From NCBI RefSeq assembly GCF_000013985.1, contig NC_008048.1, forward strand, positions 3,103,001-3,167,000: a stretch of 64,000 nt of DNA, in the 5' to 3' direction. The translations under genes were made by a program, and so were the position numbers. Of this stretch, positions 47,547-56,692 are shown in pieces. How positions within the stretch are numbered: the stretch's first letter is position 1; every line of letters starts with the position of its first letter. This stretch comes from Sphingopyxis alaskensis RB2256 (GTDB lineage Bacteria > Pseudomonadota > Alphaproteobacteria > Sphingomonadales > Sphingomonadaceae). The notes beneath the pieces are model-generated. The model saw only the letters and a program-made list of their open reading frames with translations, did no database searches and had not been told where the DNA came from.

Positions 47547-48710
47547 CTAGCCCGCATAATCGCGGATCATGTTCTTCGCGATCACCAGCTGCTGTATCTG
47601 CGTCGTCCCTTCATAAATGCGGTAAATGCGACAGTCGCGATAGAAGCGTTCGGCGAGATATTCCTTGAGATAGCCCGCGCCGCCATGAATCTGCACCACG
47701 CGGTCGGCGACGCGGCCGCACATTTCACTCGCGAACATCTTGGTCGCGGCGGCTTCGACAAGGATCTTTTCGCCGCGGTCGGCGCGCGCGCAGGCGTCGT
47801 TGAGCATGCAGTCGGCGGCGTAGATTTCGGCCTTGCTGTCGGCGAGCATCGCCTGGATCAGCTGGAAACTGGCGATGGGTTCGCCGAACGCCTTGCGTTC
47901 CATCGCATATCGAAGCCCCGTGTCGAGCATCCTTTTGGCATAGCCGACGCTCGCCGCGGCGACCGACAGGCGCCCGTTGTCGAGGCTCTGCATCGCGGCG
48001 CGAAAGCCGATGCCTTCCTCGCCGCCGAGCAGCGCGTCGCCGTCGACATGCACATCCTCGAGGATCACGTCGGCGATCTGCGATCCGGCCTGGCCCATCT
48101 TGCCGTCGGGCTTGCCGATCGAGACGCCGGGGGCGTCTCTGGGCACGAGGAAAGCGCTGACATGCGCATTCTTTGGCAGCGCCTCGGCATTGGTGCGCGC
48201 CATGACGAGGATGACGTCGGCAAAGGGCGCGTTGGTGATATAGCGTTTGGTGCCATTGAGCACATAGCCGTTGCCGCTCGGCACCGCGCGCGTCTTCATC
48301 GCCGCGCTGTCCGAGCCGCTGTCGGGCTCGGTGAGGCCGAAGGCGGCGATGCTGCCGCTCGCCAGCTTGGGCAGCCAATGCGCTTTCTGCTGCTCGGTGC
48401 CGAACCCGAGGATCGATTTGCACACCATGCCGATGTTGATCGACACGATCGAGCGATAGGCGGGCGCGGCATAGGCGAGCTCGCGAATGAAGCCGACATA
48501 TTGGCTGATGTTCATGCCCGCGCCGCCATATTCTTCGGGCATCGTCACGCCGAACAGCCCCATGTCGCGCATTTCGGCGAGGATATCGTCGGGAACGCGG
48601 CCGAGTTCTTCGAGCTGGTCCTCGGCGGGGATCAGCCGTTCGCGGACATAGCGTTGCAGCTGCTCGATAAAGGCGCCGTAGATGTCGGCGTCCATGCCTG
48701 CGTTGGTCAT
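47547..48710 (-). CDS. Acyl-CoA dehydrogenase
   Basis: 387 residues from ATG 48710 (the longer frame runs into the upstream gene). Three-domain fold with FGLTEPDSGSDSAAMKTRAV, GYVLNGTKRYITNA and VQIHGGAGYLKEYLAERFYR, and the catalytic glutamate in IYEGTTQIQ. FAD enzyme of fatty or branched acyl-CoA oxidation. Seventeen bp after the beta-hydroxylase gene. Confidence 0.95.
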   Translation of the reverse strand: MTNAGMDADIYGAFIEQLQRYVRERLIPAEDQLEELGRVPDDILAEMRDMGLFGVTMPEEYGGAGMNISQYVGFIRELAYAAPAYRSIVSINIGMVCKSILGFGTEQQKAHWLPKLASGSIAAFGLTEPDSGSDSAAMKTRAVPSGNGYVLNGTKRYITNAPFADVILVMARTNAEALPKNAHVSAFLVPRDAPGVSIGKPDGKMGQAGSQIADVILEDVHVDGDALLGGEEGIGFRAAMQSLDNGRLSVAAASVGYAKRMLDTGLRYAMERKAFGEPIASFQLIQAMLADSKAEIYAADCMLNDACARADRGEKILVEAAATKMFASEMCGRVADRVVQIHGGAGYLKEYLAERFYRDCRIYRIYEGTTQIQQLVIAKNMIRDYAG

Positions 48711-48727
48711 CGTCTTCCCGTTCCTGT

Positions 48728-49777
48728 CTATTGTTCGCCATAGGTGTCGATCGCCGCGAAGATGCGCGTCAATTGTTCGCGCTCGTCGATATCGATGTCG
48801 GGGCGCCAGATTTCGAACAGCAGGACGGTGCGGTCGCTCGCCCCGTGGTTCCACGCCTCATGCTCGAAACTGTCGTCGAAGATCATCAGCTCGCCTTCGC
48901 GCCATTCGCGCGTTTCGGCGCCGACGCGCAGGCCGCAGCCATCGGGAACGATCAGCGGCAGATGACAGATCAGGCGCGTATTGAGCAACCCGTGGTGCGA
49001 CTGGATATGCGTACCGGGCATGAGGCGCGAAAAGAGCGCGATCGGCGCGCGGTTCGGGATGACGGGCTGCGGCGCCAGTTCGAGCGCGGCGAGGGTCGCG
49101 GGGCATAGACCCGCCATGCCGTCGGCGATCGCGCCATCCTTCCAGAGCCAGGCGGCGCCCCAGTCGGGCTTGTCGAGCAGCGGGTTGTTCGGCGGCGGGC
49201 GACCGGGGGCGGTAGTGACATAGGGTCCGAAAGGATCGGTCGCGCCGTCGATCATCGCGAGCAACTCGGCGCGGATCGCGTCGGTCGCCGCCTCGACCGC
49301 TTCCGCCCAATCGAAACCGGACCGCTCGAAAAAGGGGCGCTGGGCGAGACCCGGAAAATAGAACATGCTCGGCTGTTGCAGATAGAGCGGCTGTTCGCCC
49401 GCAAGCATTCGCAGCGCCTCGGCGACACGCGGCGCGGCGTTCCTTGTATCGATGCCCGCACTTCGTAGCTGGCCGAGCAGATGGTCGGCAAAGGCGCGCT
49501 CGGTGTCGGCGAGGAATTGCTCGGCGCGCTGAAGGCCGGGATGAAGCGCCGGCGGGACGCTGCGCGCCTGCACGGCGGTGGTGAGCGCCAGGCGGTAATA
49601 GCTGCCCGCTGCGCGGTCGTCGGCGAGCCGCCGCTTGAGTTCGGCCATGGCGAGCAGCGCGGCGACATTGCCGCGGTCGGCGTGGATCGCGCCGTCGAGC
49701 GCTGCCGTCTCCGCCGCGACGTCGCCACGGCGGTGCGCGTCGCGCGCCTGTTCCAGCCATGTCGTTGGTGTCGTCAT
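48728..49777 (-). CDS. TPR plus aspartyl/asparaginyl beta-hydroxylase domain protein
   Basis: 349 residues from ATG 49777 (a start at 49789 is possible). N-terminal TPR-like helices (EQARDAHRRGDVAAETAALDGA, then NVAALLAMAELKRRLADDRAAG). The C-terminal AspH domain has MPGTHIQSHHGLLNTRLICH, VGAETREWREGELMIFDDSF and HEAWNHG, supplying iron-binding histidines. A 2-oxoglutarate or related Fe(II) dioxygenase. Related LpxO enzymes hydroxylate lipid A. The substrate here is not evident. Confidence 0.88.
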   Translation of the reverse strand: MTTPTTWLEQARDAHRRGDVAAETAALDGAIHADRGNVAALLAMAELKRRLADDRAAGSYYRLALTTAVQARSVPPALHPGLQRAEQFLADTERAFADHLLGQLRSAGIDTRNAAPRVAEALRMLAGEQPLYLQQPSMFYFPGLAQRPFFERSGFDWAEAVEAATDAIRAELLAMIDGATDPFGPYVTTAPGRPPPNNPLLDKPDWGAAWLWKDGAIADGMAGLCPATLAALELAPQPVIPNRAPIALFSRLMPGTHIQSHHGLLNTRLICHLPLIVPDGCGLRVGAETREWREGELMIFDDSFEHEAWNHGASDRTVLLFEIWRPDIDIDEREQLTRIFAAIDTYGEQ

Positions 49778-49829
49778 CGCCCTTGCCATAACGCGGCACC
49801 CGGCCTTTGCAAGCAGAGGGCCCGCGCGT

Positions 49830-52142
49830 TCAGGCGGCGCGGACGAAACTGTCGAGCACGCGTTTCGATCCCGCCTGGTCGAACTCGACCTCCAGCTTGT
49901 TGCCGTCGATGTCGATGATTTCGCCGTAGCCGAACTTCTCGTGGAACACGCGCTGCCCGATCGCGAGGTCGGCGCGCGGCTTGGCGCCGACCGACGCGGC
50001 GGGGCCGCGTTCGGAGGGCGCCGGAGCGCGGGTGACGGTGTTCGATGCCGCTACCGCGCGCTGCCACGCGGGGCCGCGCGTCATCGTTCGCGATGGCTGG
50101 CGTTCAGCGACATGCGCGAAGGGATCGCCCTGCGCCGACCAATTGGCGCGCCACAGGCTCTGCCCGCCGCCGAAGCTGTTTTCCATCTCGATATGGTCGG
50201 GCGGGATTTCGGCGATGAAGCGGCTGGGGATGCTGCTCATCCACTGGCCATAGATGCGGCGGTTCGCGGCGTGATAGATGCTCGCGCGCCGGCGCGCGCG
50301 GGTGATCGCGACATAGGCGAGGCGCCGTTCTTCTTCGAGGCTGGCGGTGCCGCCTTCGTCCATCGCGCGCTGCGACGGGAAAACGCCATCCTCCCACCCC
50401 GCAAGGAAGACATGGTCGAACTCGAGCCCCTTGGCGGCGTGGATCGTCATGATCGTGACGGTTTCGGCCGACTCGTCATTGTCGCGGTCCATGACGAGGC
50501 TGACATGCTCGAGGAAGGCTTCGAGCGAGTCATACTCTTCCATCGCCCGGACGAGTTCGGAGAGGTTTTCGAGGCGCCCCGCGGCTTCGGCGCTGCGGTC
50601 GGCCTGCAGCATCGCGGTGTAGCCCGATTCGTCGAGGATGAGCTGCGTCAGCTCGGGGTGCGAGAGTTCGCCGACCTTCGCCTGCCAATTCCGCATCTGG
50701 GCGATGAAACTGGCGAGCTGACGGCGGGCCTGCGGGGTCAGTTCGTCGGTTTCGGTGATCCGCGAGGCGGCGTGGAACAGCGGCGCGCGCTCGGCCCGCG
50801 CGAACTGGTGGATGCGTTGCAGCGCCTTGTCGCCCAGCCCGCGTTTGGGGACGTTGACGATGCGCTCGAAGGCGAGGTCGTCGGCGCTCGACTGGACGAG
50901 GCGAAGGTAGGCGAGGGCGTCGCGGATTTCGGCGCGTTCATAGAAGCGGAAACCCCCGACGATGCGGTAGGGCAAGCCGATCGCGATGAAGCGGTCCTCG
51001 AACTCGCGCGTCTGGAACTGCGCGCGGACAAGAATGGCGGTGCGGTCGAGGTTCACGCCCCGATGCTGGAGCGTTTCCAGTTCTTCGCCGATCCGGCGTG
51101 CTTCCTCCGGCCCGTCCCACACGCCGACGACGCGCAGCTTGTCGCCCGCGTCGAGCTCGGTCCACAGCGTCTTGCCGAGCCGGTCCGAGTTCTGCGCGAT
51201 GAGCGCCGACGCGGCCGCCAGGATCTGCGGCGTCGAGCGGTAATTCTGTTCGAGGCGGATCACCGTCGCGCCGGGAAAATCCTTTTCGAAGCGCAGGATG
51301 TTCGCGACCTCGGCGCCGCGCCACGAATAGATCGACTGGTCGTCGTCGCCGACACAGCAGATGTTTTTGCGGCTTTGCGCGAGCAGGCGGAGCCAGAGAT
51401 ACTGGCTGGCATTGGTGTCCTGATACTCGTCGACGAGGATATATTTGAAACGCGCCTGATATTGTTCGAGCACGTCGCGGTGCGTCTTCAGGATCACCAG
51501 CATGTGCAGCAGGAGGTCGCCGAAATCGCAGGCATTCAGCGTTTTCAGCCGTGCCTGATAGAGCGCATAGAAATGCTGCCCCTTGCCGTCGGCATAGGCC
51601 TCCTTGTCGGCGGCATCGAGGTCGGCGGGGGTGAGGCCGCGGTTTTTCCATTTGTCGATCAGCCCGGCGAGCTGGCGCGCCGGCCAGCGCTTCTCGTCGA
51701 GCCCCTCGGCCTGAATCAGCTGTTTGAGGACGCGAAGCTGGTCGTCGGTATCGAGGATGGTGAAATTGCTTTGCAGGCCCACCAGTTCGGCATGACGGCG
51801 CAGCATCCTGGCGCAAATGCTGTGAAAGGTGCCGAGCCAGGGCATCCCCTCGACCGCGTCGCCGATCATTCGCCCGATCCGCTCGCGCATCTCGCGCGCC
51901 GCCTTGTTGGTGAAGGTGACGGCGAGGATTTCGGACGGCCATGCCCGCCGCGTGGCGATGATGTGCGCGAGGCGCGCGGTGAGCGCGGCGGTCTTGCCCG
52001 TACCGGCGCCGGCAAGCATCAGCACCGGCCCTTCGGTAGTGAGGACCGCCTGCCGCTGCGGCCCGTTCAGGCCGTGCAGATAGGGCGGGTCCGAAGGGTC
52101 GGGGCGGGGGAGGTCAGGCGTCGAGGCGGGGGGATGGGGCAC
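49830..52142 (-). CDS. uvrD: UvrD/PcrA-type DNA helicase
   Basis: 770 residues. Walker A GAGTGKT (45-51), TFTNKAAREMRER, DEYQDTN, GDDDQSIYSWRGA, LEQNYRST, TIHAAKGLEFDHV and YVAITRARR cover all superfamily 1A motifs. The C-terminal tail ends with a Tudor-like region (GQRVFHEKFGYGEIIDIDG) that in PcrA binds RNA polymerase. Helicase in excision and mismatch repair. Confidence 0.97.
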   Translation of the reverse strand: MPHPPASTPDLPRPDPSDPPYLHGLNGPQRQAVLTTEGPVLMLAGAGTGKTAALTARLAHIIATRRAWPSEILAVTFTNKAAREMRERIGRMIGDAVEGMPWLGTFHSICARMLRRHAELVGLQSNFTILDTDDQLRVLKQLIQAEGLDEKRWPARQLAGLIDKWKNRGLTPADLDAADKEAYADGKGQHFYALYQARLKTLNACDFGDLLLHMLVILKTHRDVLEQYQARFKYILVDEYQDTNASQYLWLRLLAQSRKNICCVGDDDQSIYSWRGAEVANILRFEKDFPGATVIRLEQNYRSTPQILAAASALIAQNSDRLGKTLWTELDAGDKLRVVGVWDGPEEARRIGEELETLQHRGVNLDRTAILVRAQFQTREFEDRFIAIGLPYRIVGGFRFYERAEIRDALAYLRLVQSSADDLAFERIVNVPKRGLGDKALQRIHQFARAERAPLFHAASRITETDELTPQARRQLASFIAQMRNWQAKVGELSHPELTQLILDESGYTAMLQADRSAEAAGRLENLSELVRAMEEYDSLEAFLEHVSLVMDRDNDESAETVTIMTIHAAKGLEFDHVFLAGWEDGVFPSQRAMDEGGTASLEEERRLAYVAITRARRRASIYHAANRRIYGQWMSSIPSRFIAEIPPDHIEMENSFGGGQSLWRANWSAQGDPFAHVAERQPSRTMTRGPAWQRAVAASNTVTRAPAPSERGPAASVGAKPRADLAIGQRVFHEKFGYGEIIDIDGNKLEVEFDQAGSKRVLDSFVRAA

Positions 52143-52539
52143 GCGCGAACGATTAGGGAACGGCGCGCGGACTGTCCAGTGTGGGACGGGCAGCCTGACC
52201 CGCGGGCGCGGCTGAACCGATCCAGCATGGGGGCGAGGGCGATGTCGGCGCGACGTTCGTCGATCAAGGGACGATCCGATCCCGGTGGATCAGATATACA
52301 GCACGCCGCTCTATTTGCCCGGAAAACGGCAGTTCATGCGCCAACCGCGCGAACCGCCGGACATGACGGTGCGGTACTGCCCCTTCCCCATCGGCAGGTT
52401 TGTCGCGCTTCGCCCGGCTCTTTGGCGGCTTCGGTTGCGACGGGGGTGAGCGCCATGGCGACATATCCAGATTCGGGAGCGGCGTGTAGCAATGGCATAA
52501 AATCCATATAAAACAGATATTTATGATACTGCTACAAAC
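52143..52539. other. Gene-poor region between uvrD and tRNA-Glu
   Basis: About 400 bp without a firmly supported gene. It holds a small plus-strand reading frame at 52285-52449 and, at 52492-52529, a 38-bp block with only 9 G/C bases. That block is bounded by TGTAGCA (52485-52491) and TGCTACA (52530-52536), which are inverse. I see no recombinase gene. Confidence 0.6.
52285..52449 (+). CDS. Small open frame, doubtful (54 residues)
   Basis: GTG to TGA, 54 residues, beginning VDQIYSTPLYLPGKRQFMRQ and ending in WRLRLRRG. Composition looks more protein-like than the neighbouring frames (Tyr, Phe, Met present, basic tail). No ribosome binding site at a good distance (AAGGGA is 13 nt upstream). 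The opening 24 bp match the end of mmcB (28747-28770) at 22 positions. It could be a remnant or chance. Confidence 0.25.
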   Translation: MDQIYSTPLYLPGKRQFMRQPREPPDMTVRYCPFPIGRFVALRPALWRLRLRRG

Positions 52540-52552
52540 CCTCTGCGAGAGG
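52540..52552 (-). terminator. Small hairpin after tRNA-Glu
   Basis: CCTCT-GCG-AGAGG just past the 3' end of the tRNA on the minus strand, followed there by GTTTG. Weak terminator candidate. Confidence 0.35.
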
Positions 52553-52556
52553 ATTT

Positions 52557-52631
52557 TGGTGACCCCTACGGGAATCGAACCCGTGTTTCAGCCGTGAGAG
52601 GGCCGCGTCCTGACCGCTAGACGAAGGGGCC
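52557..52631 (-). tRNA. tRNA-Glu (anticodon CTC)
   Basis: 75 nt with encoded CCA. On the minus strand: acceptor GGCCCCT pairing AGGGGTC (one G-U pair), D-arm GTCTAGCGGTCAGGAC, anticodon loop CTCTCAC with anticodon CTC, T-arm ACGGG-TTCGATT-CCCGT. It is 51 bp downstream of the second tRNA-Glu and probably co-transcribed with it. Confidence 0.97.
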
Positions 52632-52682
52632 GCGTGGGTCGGATGTTTCGGGAGAATACGGGCCGACCGCCCGCTCCGCCGA

Positions 52683-52758
52683 TGGTGACCCCTACGGGAC
52701 TCGAACCCGTGTTTTCGCCGTGAAAGGGCGACGTCCTGGACCGCTAGACGAAGGGGCC
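52683..52758 (-). tRNA. tRNA-Glu (anticodon TTC)
   Basis: 76 nt with encoded CCA. Same acceptor and T-arm as the neighbouring tRNA. The anticodon stem-loop TCGCC-CTTTCAC-GGCGA gives anticodon TTC. The two genes are near copies with different anticodons and cover both GAA and GAG codons. Confidence 0.97.
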
Positions 52759-52862
52759 GTCTGATCGGTGAAGCGGCGCCTTAGACGCGCCGTCCCGCGC
52801 GGTCAAGCGCGGGACGGTCGGTGCGGCGCAAAAATGTTGCGCACCCGCGCGCACGTCCGTGG

Positions 52863-54629
52863 TCAGTCGGCCCAGGCAGCATCCTCGAGGTGCAGCTCGG
52901 CGGCGGGGCGGCTGCCCCAGTCGTCGCGTTTTGCCCGGCCCGCGAGCCACAGCTTGCGTCCCCGCGCGCCGAGCAGGGTCTGGCCCAGCACCGTTTCGGC
53001 GCTGCGAAAGGCGACCGCCTTGAACCGCGCGCCATCGTCGCCCGCGACGATCAGGCGGACATGATCGGTGCCGACGATCCCCGATTCGACGATTCGCACC
53101 GGCCCCGTCGCGACGCGCGGCGCGGGCCAACCGGCGCCATAGGGGCCAGCGCTTTCGATCGCGTCGCACCAGAGCGGCGAGATCCCGCGCGGCGCGAGCA
53201 CGGCGTCGATCAGCAGCGCACGCTCGCCGCTCGCGCGCTCGACATCGGCGGCGAGGCGGTCGCTCAAAAAGGCGCCAAGCGCATCGACCCGGTCGGCGGC
53301 CACCGTGAGTCCCGCCGCCATCGCATGGCCGCCGCCGGCGACGAGCAAGCCCGTTTCCTTGGCGGCGAGAATGGCTGCGCCCAGGTCGACGCCCGAAATC
53401 GAGCGCCCCGATCCCTTGCCGATACCGTCCGCGTCCACCGCGATCACGATCGCGGGGCGGTGCAACCGTTCCTTGAGCCGCCCGGCGACGATGCCGATCA
53501 CGCCGGGGTGCCAGCCTTCGCCGGCGACAATCGCGACGGGCGCGTTGCCGCACGCGGCGCTCGCCGCCAGCGCCTCGTCGAGCACCGCCGCCTCGATCGT
53601 GCGGCGCTCCTCGTTGAGGCGGCACAGTTGCTGCGCGATATCGGCGGCTTCCTGCGGATCGTCGGTCGTGAGCAGGCGCACGCCGAGGTCCGACTTGCCG
53701 ACGCGCCCGCCCGCGTTGATGCGCGGACCGAGCGCGAAGCCCATGTCGCTTGCGCCCGGCGGCCTGGTCAGCCGCGCCGCGTCCATCAGCGCGGCGAGGC
53801 CGATATTGCCGCGCCGCGCCATCACTTTCAGCCCCTGCGTCACCAGCGCGCGATTGAAGCCGGTGAGCCGCGCGACGTCGGCGACGGTGCCGAGTGCGAC
53901 AAGGTCCAGAAGCTCGATCAGCGCGGGTTCCTCGCGGCCCGCAAAAAAGCCGCGCGCGCGCAATGTGCGAAGCAGCGCCGCGCCGAGCAGGAAGGCGACG
54001 CCGACCGCGGCGAGATTGCCGTGGACCGCTGCGTCGGGCGACTCGTCGAGCCGGTTGGGGTTCACCAGCGCAAGCGCGGCGGGCAGGCTGGTCGCGCATT
54101 GGTGATGGTCGACGACGATCACCTCGACGCCGGCGGCATTGGCTTCGGCGATCGCCTCGAACGCCTGTGCGCCGCAATCGACGGTGACGATAAGTTTCGA
54201 CCCCGCCTCGCCGATCTTCACCAGCGCGGCGCCCGACGGGCCATAGCCTTCCATCAGACGGTCGGGGATATAGGCGCCGACAGTTGTGCCGAGCGCCCGC
54301 AGCAGGCGGACGAGCAGCGCGGCCGATGTCGCCCCGTCGACGTCATAATCGCCGAAGATCGTCACCGCCTCCCGGCGTTCGACGGCATCGGCGAGCCGCG
54401 CCGCGGCGGCATCCATGTCGCGGAACAGCGACGGGTCGGGCATGAAGCCGCGCAGGGTCGGGGTGCGCTGGCGATCGAGATCGTCGCGCGCCACCCCGCG
54501 CGCGAGCAGCAATTGCGTGACAAGGTCGTCGGGCGCGAGATTTTCCGCCGCCATGTCGGCGCTCGCACGCCGCCAGCGCCACGACTGGCCCGCGATCGAG
54601 CAGGTGATTCCCAGTGCCGCCTCGCTCAT
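52863..54629 (-). CDS. recJ: Single-stranded-DNA-specific exonuclease RecJ
   Basis: 588 residues from ATG 54629, which overlaps the preceding gene's stop (ATGA). DHH phosphoesterase motifs: GDYDVDG (93-99), DCG (151-153), DHH (174-176). Then NLAAVGVAFLLGAAL, GPRINAGGRVG, GRSISGVDLGAAI and GGHAMAAG (DHHA1). Degrades ssDNA 5' to 3' in recombination and mismatch repair. Confidence 0.96.
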   Translation of the reverse strand: MSEAALGITCSIAGQSWRWRRASADMAAENLAPDDLVTQLLLARGVARDDLDRQRTPTLRGFMPDPSLFRDMDAAAARLADAVERREAVTIFGDYDVDGATSAALLVRLLRALGTTVGAYIPDRLMEGYGPSGAALVKIGEAGSKLIVTVDCGAQAFEAIAEANAAGVEVIVVDHHQCATSLPAALALVNPNRLDESPDAAVHGNLAAVGVAFLLGAALLRTLRARGFFAGREEPALIELLDLVALGTVADVARLTGFNRALVTQGLKVMARRGNIGLAALMDAARLTRPPGASDMGFALGPRINAGGRVGKSDLGVRLLTTDDPQEAADIAQQLCRLNEERRTIEAAVLDEALAASAACGNAPVAIVAGEGWHPGVIGIVAGRLKERLHRPAIVIAVDADGIGKGSGRSISGVDLGAAILAAKETGLLVAGGGHAMAAGLTVAADRVDALGAFLSDRLAADVERASGERALLIDAVLAPRGISPLWCDAIESAGPYGAGWPAPRVATGPVRIVESGIVGTDHVRLIVAGDDGARFKAVAFRSAETVLGQTLLGARGRKLWLAGRAKRDDWGSRPAAELHLEDAAWAD

Positions 54630-56140
54630 CGCCGACTCCGTGCGGCAAGGATCCGCGCGCGCAGCTTGCGCGCTGTCATCACCGGGATCGCCGGAATCTC
54701 GTGCGCCGCGAGCGCGCTGCCCCCCGGCACGCCGAACACCAGCGTCGCAAGGCCGAGCGGGCGCTGAATGAAATCGGTCTTGAGGTCGATGCTTTGCACC
54801 GAGGCGTGCGGGAGCAGCGTCGTGCGCGGCTTCCACCAGCCGCGACGGATGGCGAGTTGATCGCCAAGATCGGCCCAGCGATGGAAGCGCGCGCCAAAGA
54901 GCGACGCAGCGGCGATCAGCGCGCCCGCGACGATCCCCAGCGCGCCGAGCGGCTGGCCGAGCGCGGTCGCGACCAGTCCGCCGATTGCAGCGAACAGCGC
55001 GCCGATGAGCCCGCCGAGCGCGACGACACCGTGGCTCTGGTGCCAGCCGGCGGCCTCGTCGGGCCGTGCGATGCCGACTTCGGCGAGGATCGGGTCGATT
55101 TCGGCGAAGCGACCAAAGGGGACGATCTGATGGTCGCGCTCCTTCTCGCCATCGCTCGCGAGGCTCTGGAGCCTCAGTTCGTGCCAGCCGAACCGGCGAC
55201 GAAACCAGCCGGTGATCAGGATCGCCGCCTGCACGCGCCGGATGGGCAGCGCGACATCGGTGCGCGTCGTCAAACCCCGCGTGCGGCGCAGCGTACGCGG
55301 CTCGCGCGTCAGGCGGAAGTTCCAGTTGGCGAACATCATCGTCGCGATGCCGCTTGCAAAGCCGATGAGGAGCAACGACGCCGCCGCGCCGATCCCCGCG
55401 ACCCAGCGATGCGCGAGCAGCCATTGGTCGAGCCCGTAATCCTCGGCAAGTTCGATCCAGTCCATCGGGTTGAAGATGTTGAAATCGAAAGGCAGCAGCC
55501 CGTCGAAAAACTGCATCGCGGCGCCGACAACGGCGAGCGCGGCGAGCGAGAAATTGAACAGTCCGGCGATCAGCAGCCGCCACGGCCCCATCGTGAAGAG
55601 CAGCCGATCCTCGTCGGCGACCGCGCTTTCCAGTGCAGCATCGGTGGCCGCCGCGACCGTGCCGCTGCGGTGCGCGCGGATCGTCGCGCGCAGCGCCTGC
55701 GCCGCGTCCAGCCCGATCGAATCGAGATGGGCGTCATTCTCCTGACCGCCCGCCCCCGTTTCAAATCCGACCTTGGCGATGCCGAGCGCGCGCGCGACGA
55801 GGCCCTGTTCGATGCTGACGTCCTGGATGCGGTCGAAGGGGATGGTCCGGTGCTGGCGCGCGAAGACGCCGCTTTCGATCAGCACCTCGTCGTCGCCGAC
55901 AAGGAACCGGAAGCGCAGCCACTGGAACCAGGCGGCGGTGAGCGAAATGAGCAGGAAGGCCAGAACCGCGGGGACGATCCACCGCCAGTTGCCGGTAAAG
56001 CCCAGCGCCGCGACCGCGGGCAGCAGGTTGAGCGATTTGGGACCCAGCCCGGCGATGGCGAGCGCGAGCGTCGCGGGATGCAGTCGCTGCCACTCCGTCG
56101 CTTCGCGGGTTCGGGGAAACGCGGTCGCGGCCTCGGTCAT
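54626..56140 (-). CDS. Membrane protein with bacterial PH (bPH2/DUF304) domains, large
   Basis: 504 residues from ATG 56140. About six hydrophobic helices in pairs (LNLLPAVAALGFTGN with IVPAVLAFLLISLTAAWF, a central pair, and GVVALGGLIGALFAAIGGLVA with LGALGIVAGALIAAASLF). Each pair is followed by a bPH2 domain (GVFARQHRTIPFDRIQDVSI; TDVALPIRRVQAAILI; RTTLLPHASVQSIDLKTDF). Two-gene bPH systems (YdbS/YdbT) protect cells from some antimicrobials in Bacillus. Overlaps recJ and the smaller bPH gene. Confidence 0.88.
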   Translation of the reverse strand: MTEAATAFPRTREATEWQRLHPATLALAIAGLGPKSLNLLPAVAALGFTGNWRWIVPAVLAFLLISLTAAWFQWLRFRFLVGDDEVLIESGVFARQHRTIPFDRIQDVSIEQGLVARALGIAKVGFETGAGGQENDAHLDSIGLDAAQALRATIRAHRSGTVAAATDAALESAVADEDRLLFTMGPWRLLIAGLFNFSLAALAVVGAAMQFFDGLLPFDFNIFNPMDWIELAEDYGLDQWLLAHRWVAGIGAAASLLLIGFASGIATMMFANWNFRLTREPRTLRRTRGLTTRTDVALPIRRVQAAILITGWFRRRFGWHELRLQSLASDGEKERDHQIVPFGRFAEIDPILAEVGIARPDEAAGWHQSHGVVALGGLIGALFAAIGGLVATALGQPLGALGIVAGALIAAASLFGARFHRWADLGDQLAIRRGWWKPRTTLLPHASVQSIDLKTDFIQRPLGLATLVFGVPGGSALAAHEIPAIPVMTARKLRARILAARSRR

Positions 56141-56667
56141 GCAAAATCGGTCTGGATATGGCGGCGGATCGTCTCGCGCATCGCGGCGGCCAAATCGGCT
56201 GGCAGGCCGGGCAGCGTGACCGTGCTGTTGTGCGTGCCCGACGTGTGGACGATCAGGTGCGACAGGCCGAACCAGCGTTCGATCGGCCCCTGCCCGACGT
56301 CGATATGCTGGACGCGCACGAAGGGGACGATCGTGTCGGTGCGAAACAGCCATCCGCGCGCGACGCGCAGCTGCCCGTCGCCGATCCGGTAGCCCCAGCG
56401 CGCGACGCGGCGCGAGGGAAAGGTGAGGATCGTGACGATCGCCACGAGCCACGCCAGCGCGGTGAGCAGGCCATAGGGGCCCTCGACATGCCGGATCAGC
56501 AGATAGTCGAAGACGCTCGCACCGATCGCGAGCGGGATCAGGTTGAGCGTGGTCGCGATGCGCAGCACCTTGGTATAGGCCGGATCGACGGGATCGAGCC
56601 CCTCCGCCGCGTTGAGCGCCTCGGCGTCGAACGGATCGGTCGGGTGCGCGGCGGGGGTGTCGGTCAT
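56137..56667 (-). CDS. Membrane protein with one bPH2/DUF304 domain, small
   Basis: 176 residues. Two membrane helices (IATTLNLIPLAIGASVFDYL, LLTALAWLVAIVTILTF), then a bPH2 domain (GWLFRTDTIVPFVRVQHIDV, then HLIVHTSGTHNSTVTLPGL). YdbS-like partner of the larger protein, with which it overlaps (ATGA). It sits at the head of a three-gene operon ending in recJ. Confidence 0.88.
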   Translation of the reverse strand: MTDTPAAHPTDPFDAEALNAAEGLDPVDPAYTKVLRIATTLNLIPLAIGASVFDYLLIRHVEGPYGLLTALAWLVAIVTILTFPSRRVARWGYRIGDGQLRVARGWLFRTDTIVPFVRVQHIDVGQGPIERWFGLSHLIVHTSGTHNSTVTLPGLPADLAAAMRETIRRHIQTDFA

Positions 56668-56692
56668 GCGCCTTCGTTAGCGGGTCATGCCC

